A stretch of 64,000 nucleotides of DNA from Brotaphodocola sp003480315. GTDB taxonomy: Bacteria; Bacillota; Clostridia; Lachnospirales; Lachnospiraceae. The notes under the pieces were generated by a model. That model was not told the origin of the DNA, did not search any database, and saw only the letters and a program-made list of their open reading frames with translations. The translations under genes and the position numbers were made by a program. Below, piece after piece: positions 9,101 through 15,642 of the stretch. Numbering within the stretch: the first letter of the stretch is position 1; each line of letters opens with the position of its first letter. The stretch is taken from assembly GCF_964246085.1 (NCBI RefSeq), contig NZ_CAXTPD010000009.1, one strand, 5' to 3'.

Positions 9101-9492
9101 ATCTCATTCGTAGCAGTCTCGACATCAAAAACAACGCCCACACATTGACTGGCTCCGGTATCTGTCTGTCGAAGCTCTAGCACGATGGTACTGGAAAAAT
9201 TCTGATTTCGCAGATAAGAAAAGCTGTTATCTTCTCCGATATTGATCATGCCGCGCAGATACTCGATCAGACTTCGGTCAGAATCATCTGCCGCTGCCTT
9301 ATTAAAAAATCCACGGCCGTCTGTATTGGCATAAAGCACGATCTGCATAGCATCAATAACGGTAGATTTTCCACTTCCAGAATGCCCGGTAAAAAAATTG
9401 ATCCCATCATCAAAAGAGAGGGTCCTGTGTTTAATATAATGCCAGTTGTTCAGGCATATCCTGGACAAGGCTTCAAATCTCTGATTTTCCAT
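6112..9492 (-). CDS. jetC: Wadjet SMC-like ATPase JetC
   Basis: A 1126-residue SMC/MukB-like ATPase, the motor of the Wadjet loop-extruding complex that recognises small circular DNA. The Walker A motif GHSGSGKST is at about 36-44, the ABC signature SGGEGQ at about 1008-1013, and Walker B VVLDEAFSKMD at about 1045-1055. Between them lie long heptad-rich coiled coils (about 240-450 and 630-880) around a central hinge-like globular part. The acidic tail LAEEEEE overlaps the probable ribosome binding site of jetD. The start overlaps the end of jetB by 20 bases. Length and motif spacing fit JetC from Firmicutes. Confidence 0.93.
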   Translation of the reverse strand: MENQRFEALSRICLNNWHYIKHRTLSFDDGINFFTGHSGSGKSTVIDAMQIVLYANTDGRGFFNKAAADDSDRSLIEYLRGMINIGEDNSFSYLRNQNFSSTIVLELRQTDTGASQCVGVVFDVETATNEIGRMFFWHKGPIPDHEYRKTDRAMSINEVKNWLMESFSREECYFGSHNERFRKQLYDIYLGGLDAEKFPLLFKRAIPFRMNIKLEDFVKEYICMEQDIHIEDMQQSVTEYGRLRHRIEDTCREIDSLKAICGQHETMAAARKEKELCGYFAGKFDMLQDRRKIQESQDKIQALEADQEKAAQDVAAMETEIQKLTEKSEELLRKISSSGYEELKSQLKAVNELVEHLGSSQARWKQTAEKLAAWNEEGIASNSTLWDIEAFEKGVISEEALKRLQEDLLQMRKEVESQMQDARSQIREKSKELKKAQEEIAQLKAGNKAYPKELETVRNILQTQLFLKTGKSVEVEVLADLLEVRDDAWRNAIEGYLGNNKLLLTVEPKYAKAAMEIYKELDPKKYYRVAVLDTERVLADEQPVLKGALAEEVEAGRDYAQAYMNFQLGKVIKCDSVDELRSYRVGITKDCVLYHSYRIQHINPDLYTRFAYIGKKSMRQRVKLLEESIRKLQEEMEPLQTMLKDGERVLGLEFLSQDLEIYLGWKKDKADYLEKQQEQKNLRERLEQLKSQNVAAWEEERASIVELCKRREKVLEQVKEQRSRSEWAGENEKRALVNLEKALTEKERNHVAQPEFDAEFQELLEQKQASGAVIRYDLQCGGYLRKQEKAEEEQETEMQKLRELRNAYLRTYPHRNFSVEAESNEEYQKLLDDLACDRLEEYRKRAGEQAKAAVEHFKDDFMYKIRSAIKEALQRKDELNRIISHLDFGKDRYQFYIGKNKGSDGRFYDMFMDDALQIKPSDLDIGLDNQLNLFTMEHESQYGPLINELIDIFIPPDHATSEELETAKRNMEKYADYRTYLSFDMQQLIQNEDEVLKIRLSKMIRKNSGGEGQNPLYVALLASFAQAYKIDLKPGLRRNPTIRLVVLDEAFSKMDAEKVASCIKLIRGLGFQALISATNDKIQNYLETVDKIFVFANPNKKNISIQEFEKPEFEQLKEDLAEEEEE

Positions 9493-10090
9493 CTTCCTCT
9501 TCTCCTTCGCGGAATGTTTCTAACAGTGCCCGCACATCGTCCCCCATCAGGATCACATGAATGGTTGGATAAACTACCAGACGGCTGAATCCGTCCAGTT
9601 CCTCCAACACATCGAGCGGTTCCACTACCTGATACTTTTTCAGCATAGCCAGGCTTCTTCGGATCTCGGAGACAGAGGGCTGTTTTTTCAGCAAACGGTA
9701 GGTAGCAAGTTTTTCATGGATCTCGCTCAATGTTGTAACGACATTGGCCGATGTAGATACCGATGACATCTGCTCATCGTAGATCAGTTTCAGGATCAGA
9801 ACATAGAGTGTAGCCAGTTTCGGGAGTTTTTCTCCCACAACCTGTTCTCCCCGGATATAGATCAGACCAAGCTGACTGTTTTCCACAACCTCAATCCCCA
9901 TAATAGAAAAGTATTTCCGGATAAATTCCAGGTGACGGTTGCAATCGTAAAATGCCGGATTGGTCTGGCTGCGCTTTGCCTTACGGTCATAGGTGCGTTC
10001 CAGCAAAAAGGTCTGCCGGTATAGTAGACGGATACTTTCCGAAACCTGTTCCTGCTCTGCTCCGGAAAGTGCCTCAAAATAATCGATCAT
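9473..10090 (-). CDS. jetB: Wadjet MukE-like subunit JetB
   Basis: A 205-residue protein in the position of JetB, the MukE-like winged-helix partner that joins JetA and JetC. Visible features are an N-terminal helical part (MIDYFEALSGAEQEQ) and an acidic C-terminus (FREGEEEDGKSEI). The start at 10090 has AAAGGAAG upstream. A longer frame from 10171 is rejected because it would include the -10 promoter box at 10122-10127 and the downstream side of a terminator. It overlaps jetC by 20 bases. The family call rests mainly on its place between jetA and jetC. Confidence 0.85.
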   Translation of the reverse strand: MIDYFEALSGAEQEQVSESIRLLYRQTFLLERTYDRKAKRSQTNPAFYDCNRHLEFIRKYFSIMGIEVVENSQLGLIYIRGEQVVGEKLPKLATLYVLILKLIYDEQMSSVSTSANVVTTLSEIHEKLATYRLLKKQPSVSEIRRSLAMLKKYQVVEPLDVLEELDGFSRLVVYPTIHVILMGDDVRALLETFREGEEEDGKSEI

Positions 10091-10121
10091 CCAATTCTTC
10101 CTTTCTTTTATCAATACACCT

Positions 10122-10150
10122 ATTATACAATAAATCCATGCCTTTTTCGA
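10122..10150 (-). promoter_or_regulatory. Internal promoter for jetBCD
   Basis: Minus strand: TCGAAA (10145-10150), a 17-base spacer and a perfect TATAAT (10122-10127). Transcription would start near 10115, about 25 bases before the jetB ATG and just past the terminator that follows jetA. Confidence 0.65.
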
Positions 10151-10160
10151 CGAAATACCA

Positions 10161-10195
10161 AGAAAAAACAAAAGCCTGACATTTCGCCAGGCTTT
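10161..10195 (-). terminator. Intrinsic terminator between jetA and jetB
   Basis: AAAGCCTG (10171-10178) and CAGGCTTT (10188-10195) form an 8-bp stem with a 9-base loop. On the minus strand it is followed by TTTTGTTTTTTC, a good T-tract. Confidence 0.75.
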
Positions 10196-10208
10196 CGCTG
10201 TTTACTGC

Positions 10209-11582
10209 TCATTTTTTTACAAATACCAGTGCCGGATACCGGTATCCGGCATGCTCTACCACAGGCACTTCCTGATCCAGAACCCGGTACGGACTGTCCT
10301 TACGCACGGAATCATCGTACGCAAGAACCAGCTTTTCAAAATCCTCCGGTGAGGAAACGGTATCTTCTGTCACGGCAAACCGTCCGTTGACCATCCGCTC
10401 CAGTACAAAGGCACGAATCTGTTTCCGGCTGTAACGGTTCTTCATACGGTTCAGCTGCAGGATTTCTTCTCTTGTCAGCTCTTCCGGCTCCTCCTCCGGC
10501 ATCAATTCCGCCGCAAAATCCTGGCGTGATTTATACCGTTTATACAGGGAATGATCAGAAATCACCGTAAACTGGGAAAAATTCATCCTGGAAGCCGTGA
10601 GAGCCAGTTTTTTCTCCAGATCTTCCTCCGAAGAAGCTGATAAATCATTCAGCAGCTGAATGACCAGCCCCTTCATATTATCCTGCTGATTCAGGAGATA
10701 ATTAAGTCTGGTCACCGTAGCCCGGATATACCGGGTATGCTCCGTATCCATGTTGCCGATACGATGTTCAATATCATCAAAACCGCGATCAATCAGATCC
10801 AGCTGGCCGATAATGTCCTCCGGAGTCAGGTCCAGCCCACGAAGCTGCTTATTCCGCACACAGACGATATCCAGCCAGGAAACATCCTGGCGCATCTGCA
10901 TGAGCCAATGCTTGATATCTGTCTTATACAGGTAGAAGTTATCCGATGTCTTTAAAATATGATATTTTTTCCGGACAATCTCCTCTACATAGCCATCCAG
11001 ATGCTCCTGCAAAAGATCTCCGTAGCTTTTCTGCTCCAGAAGACTGGCAAAAAACTGATCCATATTATGAAGCATATCCTGCAACGTTTTGTTCAATCTC
11101 CTGGTATTCACCAGCGCTGTCTTTAGCAATGAAATATTGCAGCGCGGATCATTCTTGAAGGCAAACAAAATTGCATAGATATTCTGAATATAAACCTGAG
11201 TGTCATCCTCATCTTCCCCTGCCAGATGTGCAAAAGCACTGACAAAAACTGCTGCATAGTCCGGAATGACGATATTTACGCTCATATTGAGGTAATCATC
11301 CACCTTCCGGAGCCATCCGGACTTCAGCAGCCAGTTTAAAATGCGGGTAGCCAGTGGCTCCAGCATGTCCAGCTCATCCTCCAGCTCGTCCTGAACCATC
11401 ACCACGCGCGTTTTCGCAAAATAATCACTCAGGGTCTGAATACAGATTTCCCTGCTTAGGAAATAGTTGCTGTATTGATATTCTTCATTAATCTGCAGCA
11501 GTGCGTCAATATAAACCTGACGGTTTTTTGAACGGAATAATCCCCAGAAGGAATCCGGAATTTCCAAAAACTGATTTTCCAT
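10209..11582 (-). CDS. jetA: Wadjet kleisin-like subunit JetA
   Basis: A 457-residue protein in the position of JetA, the kleisin/MukF-like subunit of Wadjet. It starts MENQFLEIPDSFWGLF and is largely helical, with a probable N-terminal winged-helix region, a middle four-helix-like region and an acidic linker (PEEEPEELTREE near 370). It begins nine bases after the pgi stop with only a weak ribosome binding site and no promoter in the gap, so it probably depends on pgi transcription and translation. It is followed by its own terminator. The order jetA-jetB-jetC-jetD and the clear JetC and JetD homology support the assignment. Confidence 0.87.
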   Translation of the reverse strand: MENQFLEIPDSFWGLFRSKNRQVYIDALLQINEEYQYSNYFLSREICIQTLSDYFAKTRVVMVQDELEDELDMLEPLATRILNWLLKSGWLRKVDDYLNMSVNIVIPDYAAVFVSAFAHLAGEDEDDTQVYIQNIYAILFAFKNDPRCNISLLKTALVNTRRLNKTLQDMLHNMDQFFASLLEQKSYGDLLQEHLDGYVEEIVRKKYHILKTSDNFYLYKTDIKHWLMQMRQDVSWLDIVCVRNKQLRGLDLTPEDIIGQLDLIDRGFDDIEHRIGNMDTEHTRYIRATVTRLNYLLNQQDNMKGLVIQLLNDLSASSEEDLEKKLALTASRMNFSQFTVISDHSLYKRYKSRQDFAAELMPEEEPEELTREEILQLNRMKNRYSRKQIRAFVLERMVNGRFAVTEDTVSSPEDFEKLVLAYDDSVRKDSPYRVLDQEVPVVEHAGYRYPALVFVKK

Positions 11583-11591
11583 AAGGTATGC

Positions 11592-13172
11592 TTAGATTTC
11601 GAGCAGATCGCTGAAGGCCTTCAGGGCACCATCTGTCTCATGAGCCAGCACACGCTTTGCAAGAACTTTGCCCAGCTGTACGCCTTCCTGATCGAAGCTG
11701 TTTACATTCCATAAAAAGCCCTGGAACATCACTTTATTCTCAAAATGTGCCAGAAGTGCACCAAGAGCACCCGGATTTACCTGCTCACCGATGATGATGC
11801 TGGAAGGACGGCCGCCCTCGAAGTTCTTATTGCGGTTCTCGTCTGCCTTTCCGCAGGCAAATGCCATGATCTGGGCTGCTACGTTTGCACAGAGCTTCTG
11901 CTGGCTGGTACTTCCCTGGATCACTACATCGGTCTCCATCTGGTTTTTCTTAAAGCCTACAAACTGCAGAGGAACAATATCGGTTCCCTGATGCAGAAGC
12001 TGATAGAAGGAGTGCTGGCCGTTGGTACCCGGCTCACCAAAGATCACCGGTCCGGTCACATAGCTTACCGGCTCGCCGAAGCGGTTCACAGATTTACCGT
12101 TGGACTCCATGTCAAGCTGCTGAAGATGTGCCGGAAAACGGCTTAATGCCTGAGAATACGGAAGCACTGCGGTACACGGATAACCAAGCACATTGCGCTC
12201 GTAAACACCGATCAGGGCATCTAACATAGCAGCATTCTTTGTTGCGTCTGTTTCTGCTGCCAGCTTGTCTGCCTCTGCCGCACCATCGAGAAACTGTGCA
12301 AACACCTCCGGGCCAAATGCAAGGGAGAGTACAGCGCCTCCCACTGCGGAAGTAGAAGAATAACGTCCGCCGATGTAATCATCCATAAAGAACGCTGCCA
12401 GATAATCACTGCTCTTAGCCAATGGAGAAGTCTCACTGGTTACAGCGATCATGTGTTTGGAAGCATCAAGACCTGCCTTCTTTAACGCATCTTTCACAAA
12501 GGACTCATTGGTCAGGGTTTCAAGCGTAGTACCGGATTTGGAAACCAGAACAAAGATGGAATGTGCCACATCAATGCCATACAATACGGCTGCGGCATCA
12601 TCCGGATCTACATTGCTGATGAACTTTGCCTCCATCTTGAAAGTGCCGTTCTTCTTTGCCCAGTTTTCCAATGCCAGATACATGGCTCTCGGGCCAAGGT
12701 CACTGCCGCCGATACCGATCTGAACAACCGTAGTAAACTTTTCTCCTGCAGCATTCGTGATGTCCCCATTGTGAACCTTGTTGGCGAATTCTGCGATACG
12801 CTCCTGCTGCTGCTTGTAGAAAGTACGCTTGTCCACGCCATCTGCGATAACTGCATCACCCAGCTGACCACGGGTCATATGATGCAGGACCAGACGTTTT
12901 TCTCCAGTATTGATGACTTCGCCATTGTAAAGAGCTTTAAATTTCTCTGCCAGCTGCGCTTCATCAGCCAGTTTCTTTAATGCGTCAAGTACAGTATCAT
13001 CTACCTGCTTTGCTGCATAGTGGTAAACAAGTCCCTCTGCCATCGGCACACTGTATTTTTTAACGCGCTCTGCGCCCTTCTCTCCGGTCATTACCTCCGC
13101 AAGATTTACACAGGCTGCCTTTTCCAGCTCCTGATAGGAAGTAAGAGTATCCAGGTTGTTCCAGGTAATCAT
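11592..13172 (-). CDS. pgi: Glucose-6-phosphate isomerase
   Basis: A 526-residue cytosolic enzyme interconverting glucose 6-phosphate and fructose 6-phosphate in glycolysis and gluconeogenesis. Family signatures are IGIGGSDLGPRAM at about 152-164, VSKSGTTLETLTN near 210, GGRYSSTSAVGG near 268 and EPGTNGQHSFYQLLHQG near 382 with the catalytic glutamate and histidine region. The start has AAGGAGGAATC upstream and a strong promoter at 13239-13267. The Wadjet operon starts only nine bases downstream with no terminator between them. Confidence 0.96.
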   Translation of the reverse strand: MITWNNLDTLTSYQELEKAACVNLAEVMTGEKGAERVKKYSVPMAEGLVYHYAAKQVDDTVLDALKKLADEAQLAEKFKALYNGEVINTGEKRLVLHHMTRGQLGDAVIADGVDKRTFYKQQQERIAEFANKVHNGDITNAAGEKFTTVVQIGIGGSDLGPRAMYLALENWAKKNGTFKMEAKFISNVDPDDAAAVLYGIDVAHSIFVLVSKSGTTLETLTNESFVKDALKKAGLDASKHMIAVTSETSPLAKSSDYLAAFFMDDYIGGRYSSTSAVGGAVLSLAFGPEVFAQFLDGAAEADKLAAETDATKNAAMLDALIGVYERNVLGYPCTAVLPYSQALSRFPAHLQQLDMESNGKSVNRFGEPVSYVTGPVIFGEPGTNGQHSFYQLLHQGTDIVPLQFVGFKKNQMETDVVIQGSTSQQKLCANVAAQIMAFACGKADENRNKNFEGGRPSSIIIGEQVNPGALGALLAHFENKVMFQGFLWNVNSFDQEGVQLGKVLAKRVLAHETDGALKAFSDLLEI

Positions 13173-13238
13173 ATTTTGATTCCTCCTTCAATATATTATA
13201 TTGATTTTTAAGTCGATAATTTTCTGTCAATCATGATA

Positions 13239-13267
13239 ATTATACTCTCAGATTTTCGGAATTTCAA
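13239..13267 (-). promoter_or_regulatory. Promoter of pgi (and jetA)
   Basis: Minus strand: TTGAAA (13262-13267), a 17-base spacer and a perfect TATAAT (13239-13244), about 65 bases before the pgi start. Confidence 0.75.
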
Positions 13268-13329
13268 GAGATTTCACGGACAGGAGACCCAATAACCCCT
13301 TTTTTGATCTGCTTATTACCGTTTCTTTC

Positions 13330-13944
13330 TTATCGATGAAAAATCACGCCTGTCAGAAGTTTCAGCGTTACCCCCGCTGACAAAACAGAACCGCAAAACA
13401 GAAATAACCGGTTGACCAGCCCTGATGCGGAACAGATTCCCAGGCTGAACCGCTTCCGGTACGGATACAGAAGCTGTTCTCCTTTGTGGTTCAGAAAATC
13501 AAGAACCAGATGGGATACAAAAGCAATCCCAAAATATGGGACCAGTATTGGCAGAAATACGCCAACACTGCTCATCAGCAGGCCTCCTGCCAGAAAGGAA
13601 TGGAAAAAGGAACGGTGCGGCGTCTTCTTTCCGTAGGCACAGATTGCCAGAAAGGCGGCGCAGGCCAGTACAATGCGGCTGACCGAGCTGTTGCTCATCA
13701 GCCGCTGATACAGGCCCAGATGCCAGTGTGCTTCTACCACCACGATACCGATCACTATCGTTTCCAGCACAAATATAATCTGATCCGCTCTGCGGCTGCT
13801 CTCCGAAGTTCCGCAATCTATATCACTGATCACAGAACCCACAGCCGCTGTCCCGGCACCAAGGATCAGCTCCGGTAATGTATGGGGCTGAAGCAGCAGC
13901 AGCGAGGCTGCCACGCCAACCGCCATGTGTGTTTTTCCAAGCAT
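13330..13944 (-). CDS. Membrane-bound metal-dependent hydrolase (YdjM/DUF457-like)
   Basis: A 204-residue membrane protein beginning MLGKTHMAVGVAASLLL, typical of the YdjM/DUF457 inner-membrane hydrolase family. Other family-like elements are GAGTAAVGSVISDIDC near 45, HRSFFHSFLAGGLL near 110 and FVSHLVLDFLNHKGEQLLYP near 140, where histidines and aspartates could bind metal. There are about five membrane segments. The start at 13944 is chosen because it matches the family N-terminus; a frame from 14028 adds an unrelated basic leader. It is 88 bases after the orphan lipoprotein gene on the same strand. The substrate is unknown. Confidence 0.8.
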   Translation of the reverse strand: MLGKTHMAVGVAASLLLLQPHTLPELILGAGTAAVGSVISDIDCGTSESSRRADQIIFVLETIVIGIVVVEAHWHLGLYQRLMSNSSVSRIVLACAAFLAICAYGKKTPHRSFFHSFLAGGLLMSSVGVFLPILVPYFGIAFVSHLVLDFLNHKGEQLLYPYRKRFSLGICSASGLVNRLFLFCGSVLSAGVTLKLLTGVIFHR

Positions 13945-14031
13945 ATCTTTTCTCTCTATTCTCCTCTCATTCTGTCTTCTGTTATATGCGAACCACTTCT
14001 TAATATTAATCAATAAACTCGATTTCAACCC

Positions 14032-14700
14032 TCAAATTTGAGCAGTATTCCCATCAACGCTATTATCATTGACAGACCATGTACCTGCATTTCCAAGACT
14101 ACACTTGTTGCCACTATCATCGACATAATACACACTCATTGAGAGATTTCTGTTTGGATATTCACCAACAGGAATAATGGACATTTCGGTGCCGGTAAAG
14201 TTAGTTGGAATTTCATATTCCAACACACCATCTTTGACTTCCTGAATAGACTCATTCTTAACTATTCCATCGGCATCGTATTCCATGATACGATATTCCG
14301 CAAGTCTGTAAATGGTTGAGTTCGGATTGAGATACTTAACTTTGGCATGCAGTCGATCACCTGGATTCAAATAACAAGACGTAGTATTAATAGGTGTTTT
14401 CATAGATGAAGCCGCATAGTACCGAATATTCATATATCGATTTTCGGCAAATGTTATATGAATTTTTCCACTTGGTTTTTCCCGCTCATTTGACGTAATT
14501 ACGTCAAGATCAGGATCAAAATACTGACCATCTTCATCCAAACAGCCTTTCTCCTGATACTGTTGATACTGGAGATAATCCTCCTGCTCAAGGATACCTG
14601 ATTTTTCAAGCAATGCTTGTTCCAGCTTTGCATCCACAGCAGAACATCCAGCCAATAGTAACATCGTAAATGTCATAATTAGCACGAATACTCTTTTCAT
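14032..14700 (-). CDS. Putative lipoprotein of unknown function
   Basis: A 222-residue protein with a classic lipoprotein signal: basic MKR, hydrophobic core and lipobox LLAGC with Cys19. It is predicted to be anchored to the outer face of the membrane. The mature part is polar, with a glutamine- and tyrosine-rich stretch (DYLQYQQYQEKG) and beta-rich sequence including HAKVKYLNPNSTIYRLAEYR. I do not recognise a domain. GAGGAAGAAAGG precedes the start. The gene is AT-richer than its neighbours and belongs to a small accessory patch with the XRE repressor and the toxin-antitoxin locus. Confidence 0.75.
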   Translation of the reverse strand: MKRVFVLIMTFTMLLLAGCSAVDAKLEQALLEKSGILEQEDYLQYQQYQEKGCLDEDGQYFDPDLDVITSNEREKPSGKIHITFAENRYMNIRYYAASSMKTPINTTSCYLNPGDRLHAKVKYLNPNSTIYRLAEYRIMEYDADGIVKNESIQEVKDGVLEYEIPTNFTGTEMSIIPVGEYPNRNLSMSVYYVDDSGNKCSLGNAGTWSVNDNSVDGNTAQI

Positions 14701-14804
14701 CCTTTCTTCCTCGCTCTCTTATCTTTTGTCATAGCTCATTTGAGAAAAATAGCTGATGAATATTTCCCTTTATAAAAGGACTTGTAAATTTTGCGAACCG
14801 CATA

Positions 14805-15020
14805 TCATATTTCAACTTCATCATCTATGAACTCTAAAATATCATCGACGCTACAGTTCATAGCACGGCATATCTTTTCGACCGTTTCGAGCGAAATATA
14901 TCCATTCTTCTTCATGCGAGGAATAATATTGGCACTAATCTGCGCTTTCTCCATTAAGTCGCCGTTTGATACACCTTGATCAATCATCAAATGAAATAAC
15001 TTTTTATAGCTAATCGACAT
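14805..15020 (-). CDS. XRE-family (Cro/CI-type) transcriptional regulator
   Basis: A 71-residue single-domain helix-turn-helix protein. It has the compact Cro/CI arrangement (LMEKAQISANIIPRMKKNGY followed by SLETVEKICRAMNCSVDDI) seen in YozG-like regulators. A strong AAAAGGAGG lies six bases before the ATG. The promoter at 15042-15070 contains a perfect 10-bp inverted repeat across its spacer and -10 box, so autorepression is likely. It probably also governs the lipoprotein gene 104 bases downstream. No partner toxin is fused or overlapping. Confidence 0.88.
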   Translation of the reverse strand: MSISYKKLFHLMIDQGVSNGDLMEKAQISANIIPRMKKNGYISLETVEKICRAMNCSVDDILEFIDDEVEI

Positions 15021-15041
15021 ATTTCGACCTCCTTTTCGTCC

Positions 15042-15070
15042 ATTTTATCACGCAATCGTGATAAAATCAA
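15042..15070 (-). promoter_or_regulatory. Promoter and operator of the XRE regulator
   Basis: Minus strand: TTGATT (15065-15070), a 17-base spacer and TAAAAT (15042-15047). A perfect inverted repeat TTTTATCACG-CAAT-CGTGATAAAA (15043-15066) covers the spacer and -10 box. A repressor bound there would block RNA polymerase. Confidence 0.65.
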
Positions 15071-15179
15071 CGCATCCGAAGTGGGTTTTGAGTAGCAAAC
15101 AAAGCATAACTAATACTTCTTGAGAATCAACAATGCCACAAAATCGTCTTATAATTTCATGTGTGATTTTTATGGCATA

Positions 15180-15208
15180 TTGACTTTTTGACCAAAATAG
15201 AATATGAT
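15180..15208 (+). promoter_or_regulatory. Promoter of the antisense RNA
   Basis: TTGACT (15180-15185), a 17-base spacer and TATGAT (15203-15208) form a near-consensus promoter. No ORF follows on this strand before the terminator at 15253-15285. Confidence 0.75.
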
Positions 15209-15213
15209 GTAGG

Positions 15214-15287
15214 TAGCTAAGGAATGTGGTGAACTTCCGTAAGGCACAAACGAAAACCCCAGAGGGCGCTATCCTCTGGGGTTTTCT
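15214..15287 (+). ncRNA. Type I antitoxin RNA (predicted)
   Basis: A short RNA of roughly 70-75 bases is predicted from the promoter at 15180-15208 to the terminator at 15253-15285. It has no plausible reading frame. Three blocks on the plus strand recur in the same order in the convergent toxin gene: GTAGCTAA (15213-15220 and 15361-15368), GTGGTGAAC (15226-15234 and 15398-15406) and GGCACAAAC/GGCACACAC (15243-15251 and 15420-15428). Because the toxin is transcribed from the other strand, these blocks are antisense to its mRNA. The last block covers the space between Shine-Dalgarno and start codon, so pairing should block toxin translation. Confidence 0.65.
15253..15285. terminator. Bidirectional terminator shared by toxin mRNA and antisense RNA
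   Basis: AAAACCCCAGAGG (15253-15265) and CCTCTGGGGTTTT (15273-15285) form a perfect 13-bp stem with a 7-base loop and T-tracts in both directions. It ends the antisense RNA on the plus strand and the toxin mRNA on the minus strand, as in par/Fst-type loci. Confidence 0.85.
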
Positions 15288-15327
15288 TACTCATTACGGC
15301 GAGCTATTCCGTTTAGGCTGCTGCTGC

Positions 15328-15417
15328 CTACTTATCTCTGTCCAGCCATTTGCATATGTAGTAGCTAACTACACCTGCTAAGACAGAGACAAGAAAAGTG
15401 GTGAACAATTCTACCAT
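15328..15417 (-). CDS. Small hydrophobic type I toxin-like peptide
   Basis: A 29-residue peptide starting MVELFTTFLVSVLAGVVSYY and ending in a charged tail KWLDRDK: one membrane helix plus a polar end, the build of Fst/TxpA-like type I toxins. A very strong AAAGGAGG lies about nine bases before the ATG. The mRNA would end at the shared terminator 15253-15285. It faces a convergent antisense RNA with three complementary blocks. Similar short peptides ending in a CKWLD-type motif are, as far as I recall, scattered in Clostridia genomes as unnamed proteins. Toxicity is inferred from architecture, not shown. Confidence 0.65.
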   Translation of the reverse strand: MVELFTTFLVSVLAGVVSYYICKWLDRDK

Positions 15418-15500
15418 AGGGCACACACCTCCTTTCTGCTGGAGGTTCGGCAGCTCCTTCATCATATCATATTTCATGCCAATATTCTACATAATTCCTG

Positions 15501-15514
15501 TTGCGACGTCGCAA
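15501..15514. promoter_or_regulatory. Perfect 14-bp palindrome upstream of toxin gene
   Basis: TTGCGACGTCGCAA is a perfect palindrome about 85 bases before the toxin start codon. TATGAT-like -10 boxes lie between it and the toxin gene (15465-15476), but no good -35 box is visible. It may be a protein-binding site for toxin promoter control. Confidence 0.3.
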
Positions 15515-15578
15515 TTGAAATAACATGAAAATTTCGTAGACATGATGGTTATTTAACCCACATCTAGTAGACGAACGT

Positions 15579-15616
15579 AAAAAAATGGGACTCCCTTCAC
15601 AAAGAAGAAAGTCCCA
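15579..15616 (-). terminator. Terminator after the GGGtGRT gene
   Basis: On the minus strand TGGGACT and AGTCCCA (plus positions 15610-15616 and 15586-15592) form a stem followed by seven T (15579-15585), 27 bases after the stop codon of the GGGtGRT gene. Confidence 0.85.
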
Positions 15617-15642
15617 CAAAGCCTTTGTTTATGCAGTTTTTA

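Noticed and set aside
10091..10171. Upstream extension of jetB to an ATG at 10171
   Set aside because: The extension would include the -10 box and lie next to the jetA terminator, and it encodes an unrelated hydrophobic leader.
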